Shown piece after piece: positions 53,366 to 64,000 of a stretch of 64,000 bases of DNA (within the stretch, counting starts at the first letter, position 1; every line of letters starts with the position of its first letter). Origin of the DNA: Dallia pectoralis (lineage: Eukaryota; Chordata; Actinopteri; Esociformes; Umbridae); the NCBI GenBank assembly GCA_029465975.1, contig CM055758.1, forward strand, positions 8,382,982 through 8,446,981, given 5' to 3'. Below the pieces are notes generated by a model, which did no database searches, had not been told where the DNA came from, and saw only the letters and a program-made list of their open reading frames with translations. The translations under genes were made by a program, and so were the position numbers.

Positions 53366-55707
53366 GCAGAGAGACAGGGGGCAGAGAGAGAGACAGGGGG
53401 CAGAGAGAGAGAGAGACAGGGGGAGAGAGAGAGACAGGGGGCAGAAGGAGAGAGAGAGAGACAGGGGGCAGAAGGAGAGAGAGAGAGAGAGAGGGAGAGA
53501 GAGACAGGGGGCAGAGAGAGAGAGACAGGGGGCAGAAGGAAGAGAGAGAGAGAGAGAGAGAGAGGGGGGTGGGGAGAGGGGGGGCAGAGAGAGAGAGAGA
53601 CAGACAGGGGGCAGAGAGAGAGAGACAGGGGGCAGAAGGAGAGAGAGAGACAGGGGGCAGAGAGAGACAGGTCATTCTCATGCTAGAGCTGTTCCTTAGG
53701 CAAACAGCAGGGGGCAGTACTCACAACCAAAAACCAAGTTACAAATAGAACAGGACTCTACACACAACTCCATGGACCCTACACGTATCTGCCTTTCATC
53801 CTGGTCAGGTGCATAACAGCTCTCTAGAGATGTCCAGTAAAACAATGTTGTCTGCAGGTTGTCACTGTGATTCTTTTACACAGTTGAGCTAAAATTAACA
53901 GTTAAGATTGTAAACCAAGGTGAATGGTAGCATGTTGTGTGTGTGCGTGTGTGTTGCGCGTGTTTGTGGTGTGTGTGCGCGCGCGCGCGTGTATGTGTGT
54001 GTCTGTATGGTGCGCGTGTGTGTGTATGTGTGTGCGTGTGTGTATGTGTGTGTGTGTGCGCGCGTGTGTGTGCGTACCCTCGTCCCAGGCAACCCAGTCT
54101 CTTGATCACATCTCTCTGCAGAAGTCCTTCCAACAGACCCTTCAGCTCCACAGAGAAGGAGTCCGGCAACTCGACATTCTTTAGAAACAGAGAAGAGAGG
54201 AGAATGCAGAGACGCATTTAATGACCCGTTAAAACAGACACAGACGTGACACAATGATCGTCAAGCCAATCACGCGTGGCTAAACACGTGGCGTCAACAC
54301 GATCTGTGGACCATCATTGGTTGTTCCACAGCGTGTCCCCATCTCTCAATAATCCCCTTTTAATCTAACCCCAGGTCATAATAAAACCGTTCATCTCACT
54401 CAATACACATAACTGACTGACTTGTGAAGAGGCGACAGAAAGGGAAGAGAAACCGGGATTACGTGGATTACTCCGATCAAGTGGCTGGATTAAAACCTAA
54501 TCTGGATTTAATCTCGATTGACAATGCTTTGCTTGTTCTGCCCTCCTAACAGAGGAGCGCGTGTGTGTGTGTTCTCTCATACAAACACACGGGAGATTTG
54601 CTCGCCTTCAGAGGTCCAGTCAAGATCAGGGGTCTCCATCCTTTTTACCTTTGAGCTCCTGGGTTGTGGCTCCAGCCACCTGATTTAACTCGTCATGTCT
54701 GTAGGAGCAACTGTAAAGACACTCTGCAGGAGGCTCGGGGTCTCCTGGTCTAGATCACTGGCAGTCTATGCTAGGACACACCCCCCGGTCTAGATCACTG
54801 GCAGTCAATGCTAGAACACACCCCCCCGGTCTAGATCACTGGCACTGGCAGTCTATGCTAAGACACAACCCCCACCCCCCGGTCTAGATCACTGGCAGTC
54901 TATGCTAGGACCCCCCCGGTCTAGATCACTGGCACTGGCAGTCTATGCTAGGACACAACCCCCCGGTCTAGATCACTGGCAGTCTATGCTAGGACCCCCC
55001 GGTCTAGATCACTGGCAGTCTATGCAAGGACCCCCCGGTCTAGATCACTGGCAGTCTATGCTAGGACACATCCCCCTGGTCTAGATCACTGGCAGTCTAT
55101 GCTAGGACACATCCCCCTGGTCTAGATCACTGGCAGTCTATGCTAGGACCCCCGGTCTAGATCACTGGCAGTCTATGCTAGGACACAACCCCCCCTCCCC
55201 TTCCTGTGCTGCTCTGAAGATGCTCAAAGCAGACAGAGAGAGGAAGGCAAAGTCAGGATGCAAAGCCCTTGTCTTTCCTGTCAGAACCTCTTACCCTGTA
55301 TCTCTCGGTAATTAACTATGCATTATGAAAGAGATTTGCAGGAGGATTGTTCAGCAACATCTCCAGGATATCTAGTGTGTGTGAGTGCATGTAAGTACGT
55401 GTAAGTAAAGTGTCGGACTGCCTTTTAATGTACACACAGCTAGCTGGTAGTGTGTGTGTGTGTGTGTGTGTAAGTGTGTGTGAGTGCATGTAAGTAGCGG
55501 TAAGTGCGTGTCGGACTGCCTTTTTATGTACACCCAGCTAGCTGGTAGTGTGTGTGTGTGTGTTTAAGTGTGTGTTAAGTGCATGTAAGTATGTGTTTAA
55601 TGTTCACACAGCTCGCTGGTAGTGTGTGTGTGCGTTAAGTGCATGTAAGTATGTGTTTAATGTACACACAGCTGGTTGTGTGTGTGGTTGTGTGTGTGTG
55701 TGTGTAT

Positions 55708-55738
<31 letters not shown>

Positions 55739-58700
55739 TAAGGAGGCTCTTACCATAGTGAGTGTCATTCGGTCAATCTCATGTTTGTCTTTGGTCTTGT
55801 GCTGTCTGAAGGGACTGTGCCTACATGACAGAGAGAGGCTGTTAGTGTCACTTTGGAGAACAGACTGAACGAAGGAGGGAGGAGTAATGTGAGAGAGATG
55901 GAGGGAGGAGTACAGTGACAAAGAGGGAGGGAGGAGTACAGTGAGAGAGAGGGAGGGAGGAGTACAGTGACAGAGAGGAAGAGAGGAGTACAGTGACAGA
56001 GAGGAAGAGAGGAGTACAGTGACAGAGATGGAGGAATTCAGTTAGAGATAAAGTACCGTTTGGCTCAAAATCTATTGTTTTTGTGACTTTTTAAACCTAT
56101 TTCTGAAAGACAAACAAAGATAATATATGCGATAACCACAGAAATCCCAGTGGCATCTAACCTCACAACTTTGTCAACAGGGACTTCTCACTATGATATG
56201 TTACACACACACTTTCCACACACCATCACAACATTAGCAGGTACCCAACAACCATGAGAGGAATTGACAGCACCCAGACGGCCATAACGCCCCCCCAGCG
56301 CACATCAGGTTCAACCAAATAACAGCCTTCTACAGTCTTTCTTGGCAGATGATCGTAGTGAGTAGAAAGCACTGGTGAGTCTGGTAACAAGGCAAAAGCG
56401 AACAATGATGACCAGACCGCTTATATACATACGGGTGCTGTTGTGGACAGATATTGGTTGATTTGTACAGACACTTCAGCAGCTCTATCCATTTCAAATG
56501 AATAATTCCTATTTATAGTTGTACAAACTTCTGGTATAGCACTGTATCCGTCTGGTATAGCACTGTATCCGTCTGGTATAGCGCTGTATCCGTCTGGTAT
56601 AGCGCTGTATACGTCTGGTATAGCGCTGTATACGTCTGGTATACAGCACTGTATCCGTCTGGTATAGCGCTGTATACGTCTGGTATAGCGCTGTATACGT
56701 CTGGTATAGCACTGTATACGTCTGGTATAGCGCTGTATACGTCTGGTACAGCACCGTCTGGTATAGCACTGTATCGTCTGGTATAGCACTGTATACGTCT
56801 GGTATAGCACTGTATACGTCTGGTATACAGCACACTGGTATAGCACTGTATCCGTCTGGTATATACGTCTGGCGCTGTATCCGTCTGGTATAGCACTGTA
56901 TACCTCTGGTATAGCACTGTATCGTCTGGTACAGCACTGTATACGTCTGGTATAGCACTGTACAGCACTGTATACGTCTGGTATAGCACTGTATACGTCT
57001 GGTATAGCACTGTATACGTCTGGTATAGCACTGGTATACAGCACTGTATACGTCTGGTATAGTATAGCGCTGTATCCGTCTGGTATACTGTATCCGTCTG
57101 GTATAGCGCTGTATACGTCTGGTATAGTATACGTCACTGGTATACGTCTGGTATAGCACTGTATACGTCTGGTATAGCACTGTATACGTCTGGTATAGCA
57201 CTGTATCCGTCTGGTATAGCACTGTATACCTCTGGTATAGCACTGTATACGTCTGGTATAGCACTGTATCCGTCTGGTATAGCACTGTATACGTCTGGTA
57301 TAGCACACGTCTGGTATACGTCTGGTATACAGCACTACCTCTGGTATAGCACTGTATACGTCTGGTATACCGTCTGGGCACTGTATATAGCAGCGCTGTA
57401 TCCGTCTGGTATAGCGCTGTATACGTCTGGTATAGCGCTGTATACTGGTATAGCGCTGTATCCGTCTGGTATAGCGCTGTATCCGTCTGGTATAGCACTG
57501 TATACGTCTGGTATAGCACTGTATACGTCTGGTATAGCACTGTATACGTCTGGTATAGCACTGTATACGTCTGGTATAGCACTGTATACGTCTGGTATAG
57601 CACTGTATACGTCTGGTACAGCACTGTATACGTCTGGTATAGCACTGTATACGTCTGGTATAGCACTGTATACGTCTGGTATAGCACTGTATACGTCTGG
57701 TATAGCACTGTATACGTCTGGTATAGCACTGTATACGTCTGGTATAGCACTGTATACGTCTGGTACAGCACTGTATACGTCTGGTATAGCACTGTATATA
57801 GCTCACAGGCTTTAAAGGACAGCTTTTGACTGTTTGGCAAGTTGAGGTGTTTGTATTCATCACTAATGATCATCTTCCAATCTGGAAATGACGCTTGGAG
57901 AACCGTTGGATAAATCAAAAAGTCCTGGTGTCTAGAACCACTGTCCTAAAACTCCAAGCCATGTTCCTCAACTCTGCATCAGAACAAACGGAGGAATTCC
58001 GGAGGAATATTAAATGTTTAAAATGTAGTTTGTGCGCAACTTTTCTGTTGGCAAAAGGTCATTAATTTAGCTGCTGTGACTGAACAGAGCAACATTTCAC
58101 CTAACAGAGACAAAAGCGTTTACAATGTTTGAGCGGTTTCAAGCCCTTTTTGGGTCTATATGATTAGTGGGCAGTGTGTGTGTGTGTAATGCGTTCATAC
58201 ATTTGGCAGGAGATTGCAATCTGCACTATAGGTGTCACACACAGCCCGGCTCTATTCCAGTAACTCTCAGAGTCTCGTCTTTCCAGTGTTCAAACACACT
58301 GACAAACATCAATGGAAAGATGTCTCTGCCGCCCCTACCCCGCCCACCCCTTTACCTAGCCACTCTAAAGCCCCCCTTCCCCCACACTTCTACTTTTGCC
58401 ACCCTCTGATGTATGAACTCCTGGGCACAGACCTCTGGCATTTACACTCACCACATCAAACACAAACACACCGGAGAGAGGAGACAGTGAAAGGGTGAGG
58501 GGGGGGACACTGAAATGGAAAAATGAGTAACAGATCGAGTGGGCGAGGAGAAAAGAGAGACTGAAATAGCCTGAGAAAGATCTACCCGGTTTCCGAATTA
58601 ACGAACGTAAAAGTGAAACGGTAAGATCACGTCGTTCTCACGCACGTGGGACAAGTCCGACCGAACACACGCATGACAGCCTGACCTCTGCAGGCCTGAC

Positions 58701-59152
58701 GGGTTACTTATAACCCGGTCACACACACCACACGCGTGTCTAGTTCATGTTCTGTGTGACTTCTGGGCGTGTGTGCGTGTCTGTGCGCTATGTGTAATCC
58801 TCACCCCCGCAGCAGTTTGAACAGCATGCAGCCCAGGGAGAACCAGTCAGCACTGCTGTCATACGCTGTCCCCTTCTGAAGAACCTCTGGAGCCATGTAT
58901 CCATGGGTACCACTGTATAACAACACAACAGTTATTAACACACACACACACCATGTTTTCAGACGTACAATTTGTTTAACTTCAAACCCGATCTCTATAC
59001 CCTCATGCCTAAATAGAACCACATAGAACTCAAATGATCCCAAATGTAACTAGAAAAACAGCGTCAGAATAGGTTGGTTGATGATGAGTTAGGGATGTAC
59101 ACACACACATGTAATACTACTGACATAAAAGTAATATTGTAAACACATCCCA

Positions 59153-59183
<31 letters not shown>

Positions 59184-62043
59184 AGGCCCAGTACTCACAC
59201 GCTGGCATGGGGTTTCTTCTTAGAGAAGTCACAGGCCAGACCCAAGTCAGATATACGCACATGGCCATGTTCATCCAACAAGATGTTGGCAGGCTGTGGA
59301 GACAGAGATGGAAGGTTTTCAACCTGATGACAATCTAGAAGACGACCAAAGACTTTAGAAAACCAGGATCTTTACCCAGAGAGGTTTATTGTAATCAGAT
59401 CTATTAAGAGGGCAGACAACATATCATAGCAGCACTAAACATTTGCATTTCTCCCTTTGCAGGAAGTACACTGCTTATCTGCAGCCGTTAGGCCGAGCAA
59501 CTAGCACACACAGCCACACAACCACGCACACACAGTCTCAAAGTCTGACACACACACACACAGTCTGAACACTGTTACTAAGGTGCTCTGCCCTCAATGT
59601 CCTATTTTGAATACTCAATAGTAATTATAATTATAATAATAATGACAAAAAATTCAGATTAGAAAACCAGGCCATTAATGTACAGAACCAGGCAGACCTA
59701 TCTAAACTTATCCATCAAAACTCGAAATTAACACATTTAACATGACATCACGTAGCACCCAAAAAGGTGATCGATCAAAATACATTTCATATTGTAGATT
59801 CCGCTAGTAGTTCCTCTATGCCTTGATGACAGCTCAACACAGTCTTTGAATTCTAGTAAAAATGAGGAAATACCCTTGAATGACTAAGTGTCCAAAGTTT
59901 TGACTGGTACAAGGAGATACAGACAGGGGGATATACAGGGAGATACAGACATGGGGATATACAGGGAGATACAGACAGGGGGATATACAGGGAGATACAG
60001 ACATGGGGATATACAGGGAGATACAGACATGGGGATATACAGGGAGATACAGACAGGGGGATATACAGGGAGATACAGACATGGGGATATACAGGAGATA
60101 CAGACAGGGGGATATACAGGGAGATACAGACATGGGGATATACAGGGAGATAAAGACAGGGGGATATACAGGGAGATACAGACAGGGGGATATACAGGGA
60201 GATACAGACAGGGGGATATACAGGGAGATACAGACAGGGGGATATACAGGGAGATACAGACAGGGGGATATACAGGGAGATACAGACAGGGGGATATACA
60301 GGGAGATACAGACAGGGGGAGATACAGACAGGGGGAGATACAGGCAGGGGGAGATACAGGCGGGGAGATACAGGCGGGGGAGATACAGGCGGGGGAGATA
60401 CAGGCGGGGGGGATACAGGCGGGGAGATACAGGCGGGGGAGATACAGGCAGGGGGAGATACAGGCAGGGGGAGATACAGGCAGGGGGAGATACAGGCAGG
60501 GGGAGATACAGGCAGGGGGAGATACAGGCAGGGGAGATACAGGCAGGGGAGATACAGGGAGATACAGGCAGGGGGAGATACAGGCAGGGGGAGATACAGG
60601 GAGATACAGGCAGGGGGAGATACAGGGAGATACAGGCAGGGGGAGATACAGGCAGGGGGAGATACAGGGAGATACAGGCAGGGGGAGATACAGGCAGGAG
60701 GAGATACAGGGAGATACAGGCAGGGGGAGATACAGGCAGGGGGAGATACAGGGAGATACAGGCAGGGGGAGATACAGGGAGATACAGGCAGGGGGAGATA
60801 CAGGGAGATACAGGCAGGGGGAGATACAGGGAGATACAGGCAGGGGGAGATACAGGGAGATACAGGCAGGGGGAGATACAGGGAGATACAGGCAGGGGGA
60901 GATACAGGGAGATACAGGCAGGGGGAGATACAGGGAGATACAGGCAGGGGAGATACAGGCAGATACAGGCAGGGGGAGATACAGGAGATACAGGCAGGGG
61001 GAGATACAGGCAGGGGAGATACAGGCAGGGGGAGATACAGGCAGATACAGGCAGGGGGAGATACAGGCAGGGGGAGATACAGGCAGGGGGAGATACAGGC
61101 AGGGGGAGATACAGACAGGGGGAGATACAGACAGGGGGAGATACAGACAGGGGGAGATACAGACAGGGGGAGATACAGACAGGGGGAGATACAGACAGGG
61201 GAGATACAGGGGAGATACAGACAGGGGAGATACAGACAGGGGGAGATACAGGGAGATACAGGGGAGATACAGACAGGGGAGATACAGGGAGATACAGGGG
61301 AGATACAGACAGGGGGAGATACAGACAGGGGGAGATACAGACAGGGGGAGATGCAGGCAGGGAGATGCAGGCAGGGGAGATGCAGGCAGGGGAGATGCAG
61401 GCAGGGGGAGATGCAGGCAGGGGAGATGCAGGCAGGGGGAGATGCAGGCAGGGGGAGATGCAGGCAGGGGAGATGCAGGCAGGGGGAGATGCAGGCAGGG
61501 GGAGATGCAGGCAGGGGGAGATACAGGCAGGGGGAGATACAGGCAGGGGGAGATACAGGCAGGGGGAGATACAGGCAGGGGAGATACAGACAGGGGGAGA
61601 TACAGACAGGGGGAGATACAGACAGGGGAGATACAGACAGGGGGAGATACAGACAGGGGAGATACAGACAGGGGAGATACAGACAGGGGGAGATACAGAC
61701 AGGGGGAGATACAGACAGGGGGAGATACAGACAGGGGAGATACAGACAGGGGAGATACAGGCAGGGGGAGATACAGGCAGGGGGAGATACAGGCAGGGGG
61801 AGATACAGGGACATGTAGGGTCCTACCTTGAGGTCTCTGTACACTACGAAGCGGTTGTGCATGTGTTCTAGTCCCAGTATGATCTCGGCTGCGTAGAAAC
61901 GCATCTCTTTTTCACTGAACACACCATGTTGAGACAGGTGGTAGTGTAGGTCCCCTCCTACACACACACACAAGACAGACAGACAGACAGACAGAGAAAG
62001 AATACCAGTCACTGAGTAAATTGTTCTTTGTGTAACAGTCCAA

Positions 62044-62092
<49 letters not shown>

Positions 62093-63921
62093 TGAGCATG
62101 ACAGAACAAAGGTAAGGACTTGTTAATATGATCAATCACTGTGTTCCAGGTAATACATCGATAATAATGAGTGAGGAACACACATTGATATCCACGCGTA
62201 CTCTCAGAACATAATCCATAGAGGTGAGTCCCTTAAGGAGGGGGATAAGGGCCAAGAAAGGGTCACGGTATAAAAACCGTGTGATCCAGAATTCAATATA
62301 ACATCACTAATCCGGTTTCCCAAAACATTTCCAATTTCCCTGACTGATCCAACCGCGTTTCCTCATTCTCGCTTGTCCTTCGACAGCACACAGAGAGTGG
62401 ACCATAATGAAACCAGAGTAGTGGATCACAAAACACACATGAGGGAATCTAATACATCCTGTGATCCCTAGCAATTTTCAGCACAACAACAAAGCACAGT
62501 TGTATTCAATATATACAGGGAAGTAGGCCACTGTTTGGTCCATCCGTTTTGTGTAGTGTCCACACACACACACACACAGAGCCTTACCGTTCATCAGGTC
62601 CAGAATAAAGCACAGTTTGTCTGGCGTGTGGAAGGCGTACGTCATGCACACGATGAACGGACAGTCCTAGAGAAAGAGAAAAGGACGGAGAGGGGAAAGA
62701 AAAGTTAATGCATGTATTGAAATGGACAGACACACGGCAACATGGAAGATATACTGTATATTTCGTACTGTGTACGCAAATATGAACATGGATATACTGT
62801 AGGAGGCGGGGTGGTGGTGGCGTGTGCGGGTGGCGTACGAGTGCTCTGTGTGTTGAAACAAAGTGTGCCAACGTACCCCTGTGCTGACAAGTGACAGCAT
62901 GATTCTCTCATTCAGAGCCAGAGTCTCTCCCTGCTTCATCTTGATCCTCTTTTTATCCAAACACTTCATGGCATACCTGAAAGACACGCACCGAAATAAA
63001 CAAAACAAGGACTTTACAGGTGGCACAGAGAACTATTGTCATAGCGTTAATTTCTTCTATAAACGTTCCCCTATTATTTACCACACAGATTGACACATTT
63101 TTTCAAATTGGGGCAGGCAAAATGACCTGTGCAACGGTGACTTCACCCCACAGAACGTACTGATCTTCAGAGAGACGTCTCCCTGCCCTGATCACATGTA
63201 AGCTCTCCCTACCCTGATCACGTGCCGCCTAAGCTTCCTGGAATGTAGTGTTTGAGAGGTTAAGGAGCGTTGGTCATCAAAGATGATGGTTCCTGCCCAG
63301 CATTCTGCTGGGGACATTGACACAGGTGTCCCACAGAGCTGTGTGCTTAGACCACTTTTGTACTCCAATACCAATCGTCAAGTTCGCAGATGACACCACA
63401 GTAGTCGGTCTAGTCAGGGACAACAACGAGGCAGCCTACAAAGAGCAGGTCATACCGCTTGTGCACCTACAGCTTACACCTAAACGTACCTACTTGATTG
63501 ACATTTGCACAACGCATTCTCTTTGGACTCTTCACTGCTAACTCTTGCCAATTTATTCTCTTTGCCATTTCAACAATGCTTACGGTTTGTACAATCCCTT
63601 TACCACTTGCACAGATGTTTTTCACTTGTACTAACCTCTGCACATTCGCAATTTTGCTACATTGAACTGAACACCTGCACATTAACTTACACAATGTCCT
63701 GCGTATTATTTTTAGACGGCTCTTTATGCACTTCTTTTTTGATGCAAACTACATTTCATTGTGCTTTACTAAGTTAATGGTAATGAGCTATTAACAACAT
63801 TCTACACTCGATGTTGCAGTGTTACTCACATCTTGCCGGTGTCAGCCTTCCTGCAGCCGTACACCTCACCGAATCCCCCCCGACCAATGATACGATGGAC
63901 ACTGAAGTCATTCATTGTCAA
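46797..63921 (-). CDS. grk3: G protein-coupled receptor kinase 3 (partial, 5' end outside the window)
   Basis: Fourteen exons, all GT-AG and phase-consistent, give 1,512 coding bases: 503 residues plus stop. From [20 protein letters not shown] to the end NSNGL this is exactly the length of the matching part of human GRK3. Order: kinase domain with a GRK-type DLG motif, AGC-family C-tail ([20 protein letters not shown]), PH domain and G-beta-gamma-binding helix. The C-terminal NSNGL separates GRK3 from GRK2. GRK3 phosphorylates agonist-occupied G-protein-coupled receptors at the plasma membrane, recruited by G-beta-gamma and PIP2. The missing N-terminal part (about 185 residues, RGS-homology domain) lies to the right of the window. 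myo18b follows downstream in the same orientation. Confidence 0.97.
47058..47934 (-). repeat. Minisatellite in grk3 intron 13 homologous to the exon 13 junction
   Basis: About 17 units of roughly 44-57 bp are present; the length depends on whether GGTCTAGTG is doubled. In transcript sense each unit contains GCAGTGTGGGGTACAGACAC and CACTAGACC. The real exon 13 end and donor read CCAGTGTGAG|GTATGTACAG, then ACACCACTAGACC. The units match on both sides, with AGGTAT reduced to GG. The array occupies almost the entire intron. Confidence 0.92.
48878..48948. repeat. TG/CG run and 14-bp triplet repeat
   Basis: A TGTGCGCGTG tract is followed by three copies of GTGCGGGTGCTCAT in the intron just after the exon 11 donor (48964). 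Confidence 0.85.
49258..49880. repeat. 35-bp minisatellite in grk3 intron 10
   Basis: About 17 copies of a 35-bp unit contain GTGTCAAGAATGTGG and TGTAAGGACTAAGATATGAG. Variants are CAAG/CAGG and GATAT/GATAC. Confidence 0.95.
50395..51118. repeat. Second, diverged minisatellite in grk3 intron 10
   Basis: Units of variable length contain TAATATATGAGGTAGGAG and TGTAAGGA(T/A)TGAGG. The vocabulary (AAGGACTAAGATAT, GAGGTGT) overlaps the array at 49258-49880, so the two probably share an origin split by unique sequence at 49880-50395. Confidence 0.85.
51873..63921 (-). CDS. grk3: grk3 exons encoding the kinase domain
   Basis: Exons are 63830-63921 (glycine loop [10 protein letters not shown]), 62877-62976 (AMKCLDKK with the ATP-binding Lys), 62588-62666 ([19 protein letters not shown]), 61827-61957 ([19 protein letters not shown], ending VVYRDLK with the catalytic Asp), 59199-59293 ([20 protein letters not shown]), 58805-58912 ([28 protein letters not shown]), 55754-55820 ([18 protein letters not shown]), 54078-54178 ([20 protein letters not shown]) and 51873-51939 ([20 protein letters not shown]). 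All catalytic residues expected of a GRK are present. Confidence 0.97.
51955..52795. repeat. Polypurine GAGAGA/CAGGGGGCAGAG array (left part)
   Basis: (GA)n tracts alternate with CAGGGGGCAGAGAGAG over about 840 bp. In the grk3 transcript it is an extended pyrimidine tract ending about 20 bases before the acceptor of the 51873-51939 exon. Confidence 0.95.
52796..53268 (+). mobile_element. 3' end of a non-LTR retrotransposon (LINE)
   Basis: The + strand frame to 53089 reads [37 protein letters not shown] and [17 protein letters not shown] then stop. This is the C-terminal cysteine/histidine region typical of fish LINE proteins. The 3' UTR has an AATAAA (53240-53245) and ends in the short tail repeat TTGAATTGAATTGAATTGA. 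It is truncated at the 5' end and sits inside the GA-rich array, which resumes immediately at 53268. Confidence 0.85.
53268..53670. repeat. Polypurine GAGAGA/CAGGGGGCAGAG array (right part)
   Basis: Continuation of the array left of the LINE insertion, with the same CAGGGGGCAGAG units and additional GAAGGAGAGA variants. Confidence 0.95.
53936..54076. repeat. TG/CG alternating tract at a grk3 donor
   Basis: TGTGTGTGCGCGCGCGCGTG-type sequence runs up to two bases from the donor after 54078, which reads GAGG|GTACGCACACAC in transcript sense. Confidence 0.92.
54740..55195. repeat. Minisatellite of about 41 bp in grk3 intron 7
   Basis: About eleven copies of GGTCTAGATCACTGGCAGTC followed by TATGCTAGGACAC and a C-run of varying length. 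The number of C and the ACACAACC segment vary. Confidence 0.93.
55375..55738. repeat. TG-rich repeated segment
   Basis: A unit of about 115 bp containing CACACAGCTAGCTGGTAGTG, a TG run and AAGTGCATGTAAGTA is present about three and a half times. It ends in a TG/CG run at the donor after 55754. Confidence 0.8.
55880..56038. repeat. GGAGGAGTACAGTGACAGAG minisatellite
   Basis: Six to seven purine-rich units of about 24-28 bp lie upstream of the acceptor of the 55754-55820 exon. Confidence 0.85.
56523..57800. repeat. 21-bp minisatellite in grk3 intron 6, about 60 copies
   Basis: The unit is GTATAGCACTGTATACGTCTG with CGC and TCC variants. The right third (57480-57790) is very regular. The centre (56820-57470) contains many partial and rearranged units. 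ORFs running through it reflect the 21-bp period and are not coding. Confidence 0.95.
59158..59184. repeat. TG microsatellite at a grk3 donor
   Basis: (TG)n lies in the intron just after the donor that follows 59199. Confidence 0.9.
59912..61815. repeat. G-rich 16/26-bp minisatellite in grk3 intron 4
   Basis: At 59912-60310 the unit is 26 bp (AGATACAGACAGGGGGATAT plus ACAGGG). Beyond it is mainly 16 bp (AGATACAGGCAGGGGG), with domains marked by GCGGGGG (about 60360-60440), alternating AGATACAGGG (60550-60950), GACAGGGGG (61100-61340) and GATGCAGGC (61350-61510). The array ends about 20 bases from the donor after 61827. Frames over 600 codons long in it are artefacts. Confidence 0.95.
61970..62092. 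repeat. GACA and CA microsatellites
   Basis: (GACA)n lies at about 61974-61995 and (CA)n at 62046-62090, in the intron upstream of the 61827-61957 exon. Confidence 0.93.
63230..63800 (+). mobile_element. Decayed LINE reverse-transcriptase fragment in grk3 intron
   Basis: Around 63320-63450 the + strand keeps [19 protein letters not shown], containing the FADD catalytic box of non-LTR reverse transcriptases, preceded by a decayed GVPQ-type segment (ACAGGTGTCCCACAGAGCTG). Downstream, 63560-63780 resembles a LINE 3' UTR (CTACATTTCATTGTGCTTTA). It is heavily decayed and frameshifted. Confidence 0.75.
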
Positions 63922-64000
63922 CTGGAGAGAGAGCGACATAATGTAATAAATGTCAGATTCAGGACCATCTAAACATTAAAATGACAATGTATGTGAACAT

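Noticed and set aside
56421..57918. Tyr-Thr-Val-Leu-Tyr repeat proteins of 470-480 residues (-)
   Set aside because: These are a 21-bp minisatellite inside a grk3 intron. The period divisible by three explains the openness.
59853..62135. Open frames up to 760 codons over the G-rich array
   Set aside because: They are repeats in a grk3 intron. The minus frame accidentally joins the real exon at 61827-61957.

Overview
The window is vertebrate nuclear DNA, almost certainly from a teleost fish. It holds intron-rich genes with GT-AG introns, long CA/TG microsatellites, decayed Tc1/mariner and LINE copies, and a SINE-like repeat of a type common in fish. The species is not identified. There is no prokaryotic, viral or CRISPR content. 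A 500-base run of N (12394-12893) is an assembly gap.

Layout: 1-3.8 kb has no recognised gene. About 4.0-8.27 kb is a nucleoplasmin gene (npm2-like, + strand), whose last coding intron carries a dead Tc1-type element. From 9.78 to 37.77 kb, on the - strand, is myo18b (unconventional myosin XVIIIB). About 38 coding exons can be placed, from an MALSSRLKLWEQK start to a DVASVMKKYLKK tail, and one expected exon falls where the gap is. From 37.8 to 46.8 kb is intergenic sequence plus the presumed grk3 3' UTR, with Tc1-type remnants at 39.1-40.9 kb. From 46.8 to 63.92 kb, on the - strand, is grk3 (beta-adrenergic receptor kinase 2). Fourteen exons encode 503 residues from the kinase domain to the C-terminus; the 5' part lies beyond the right edge. 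The grk3-to-myo18b adjacency in the same orientation matches human 22q12.1.

The genes are not a pathway. Npm2 is a histone chaperone of egg and early embryo, myo18b a sarcomere-associated myosin with a degenerate motor, and grk3 a kinase that desensitises G-protein-coupled receptors.

The outstanding feature is tandem repetition. About 28 minisatellite arrays with periods of about 11 to 133 bp make up roughly a quarter of the window by hand tally, mostly inside introns. Several start at, or contain, copies of a 5' splice site. The clearest is myo18b intron 18: about 40 copies of a 50-bp unit, each carrying the last 34 bases of exon 18 plus its donor (GGCC|GTAAGT). In grk3 intron 13 the unit is homologous to the exon 13/intron junction with the donor partly deleted. 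Introns 30, 32 and 33 of myo18b have arrays of CAG|GTAACT, CAG|GTACAC and GTGA-type units. These splice-site arrays are the best candidate for something undescribed here. All coordinates and translations were read by hand and no database was searched.
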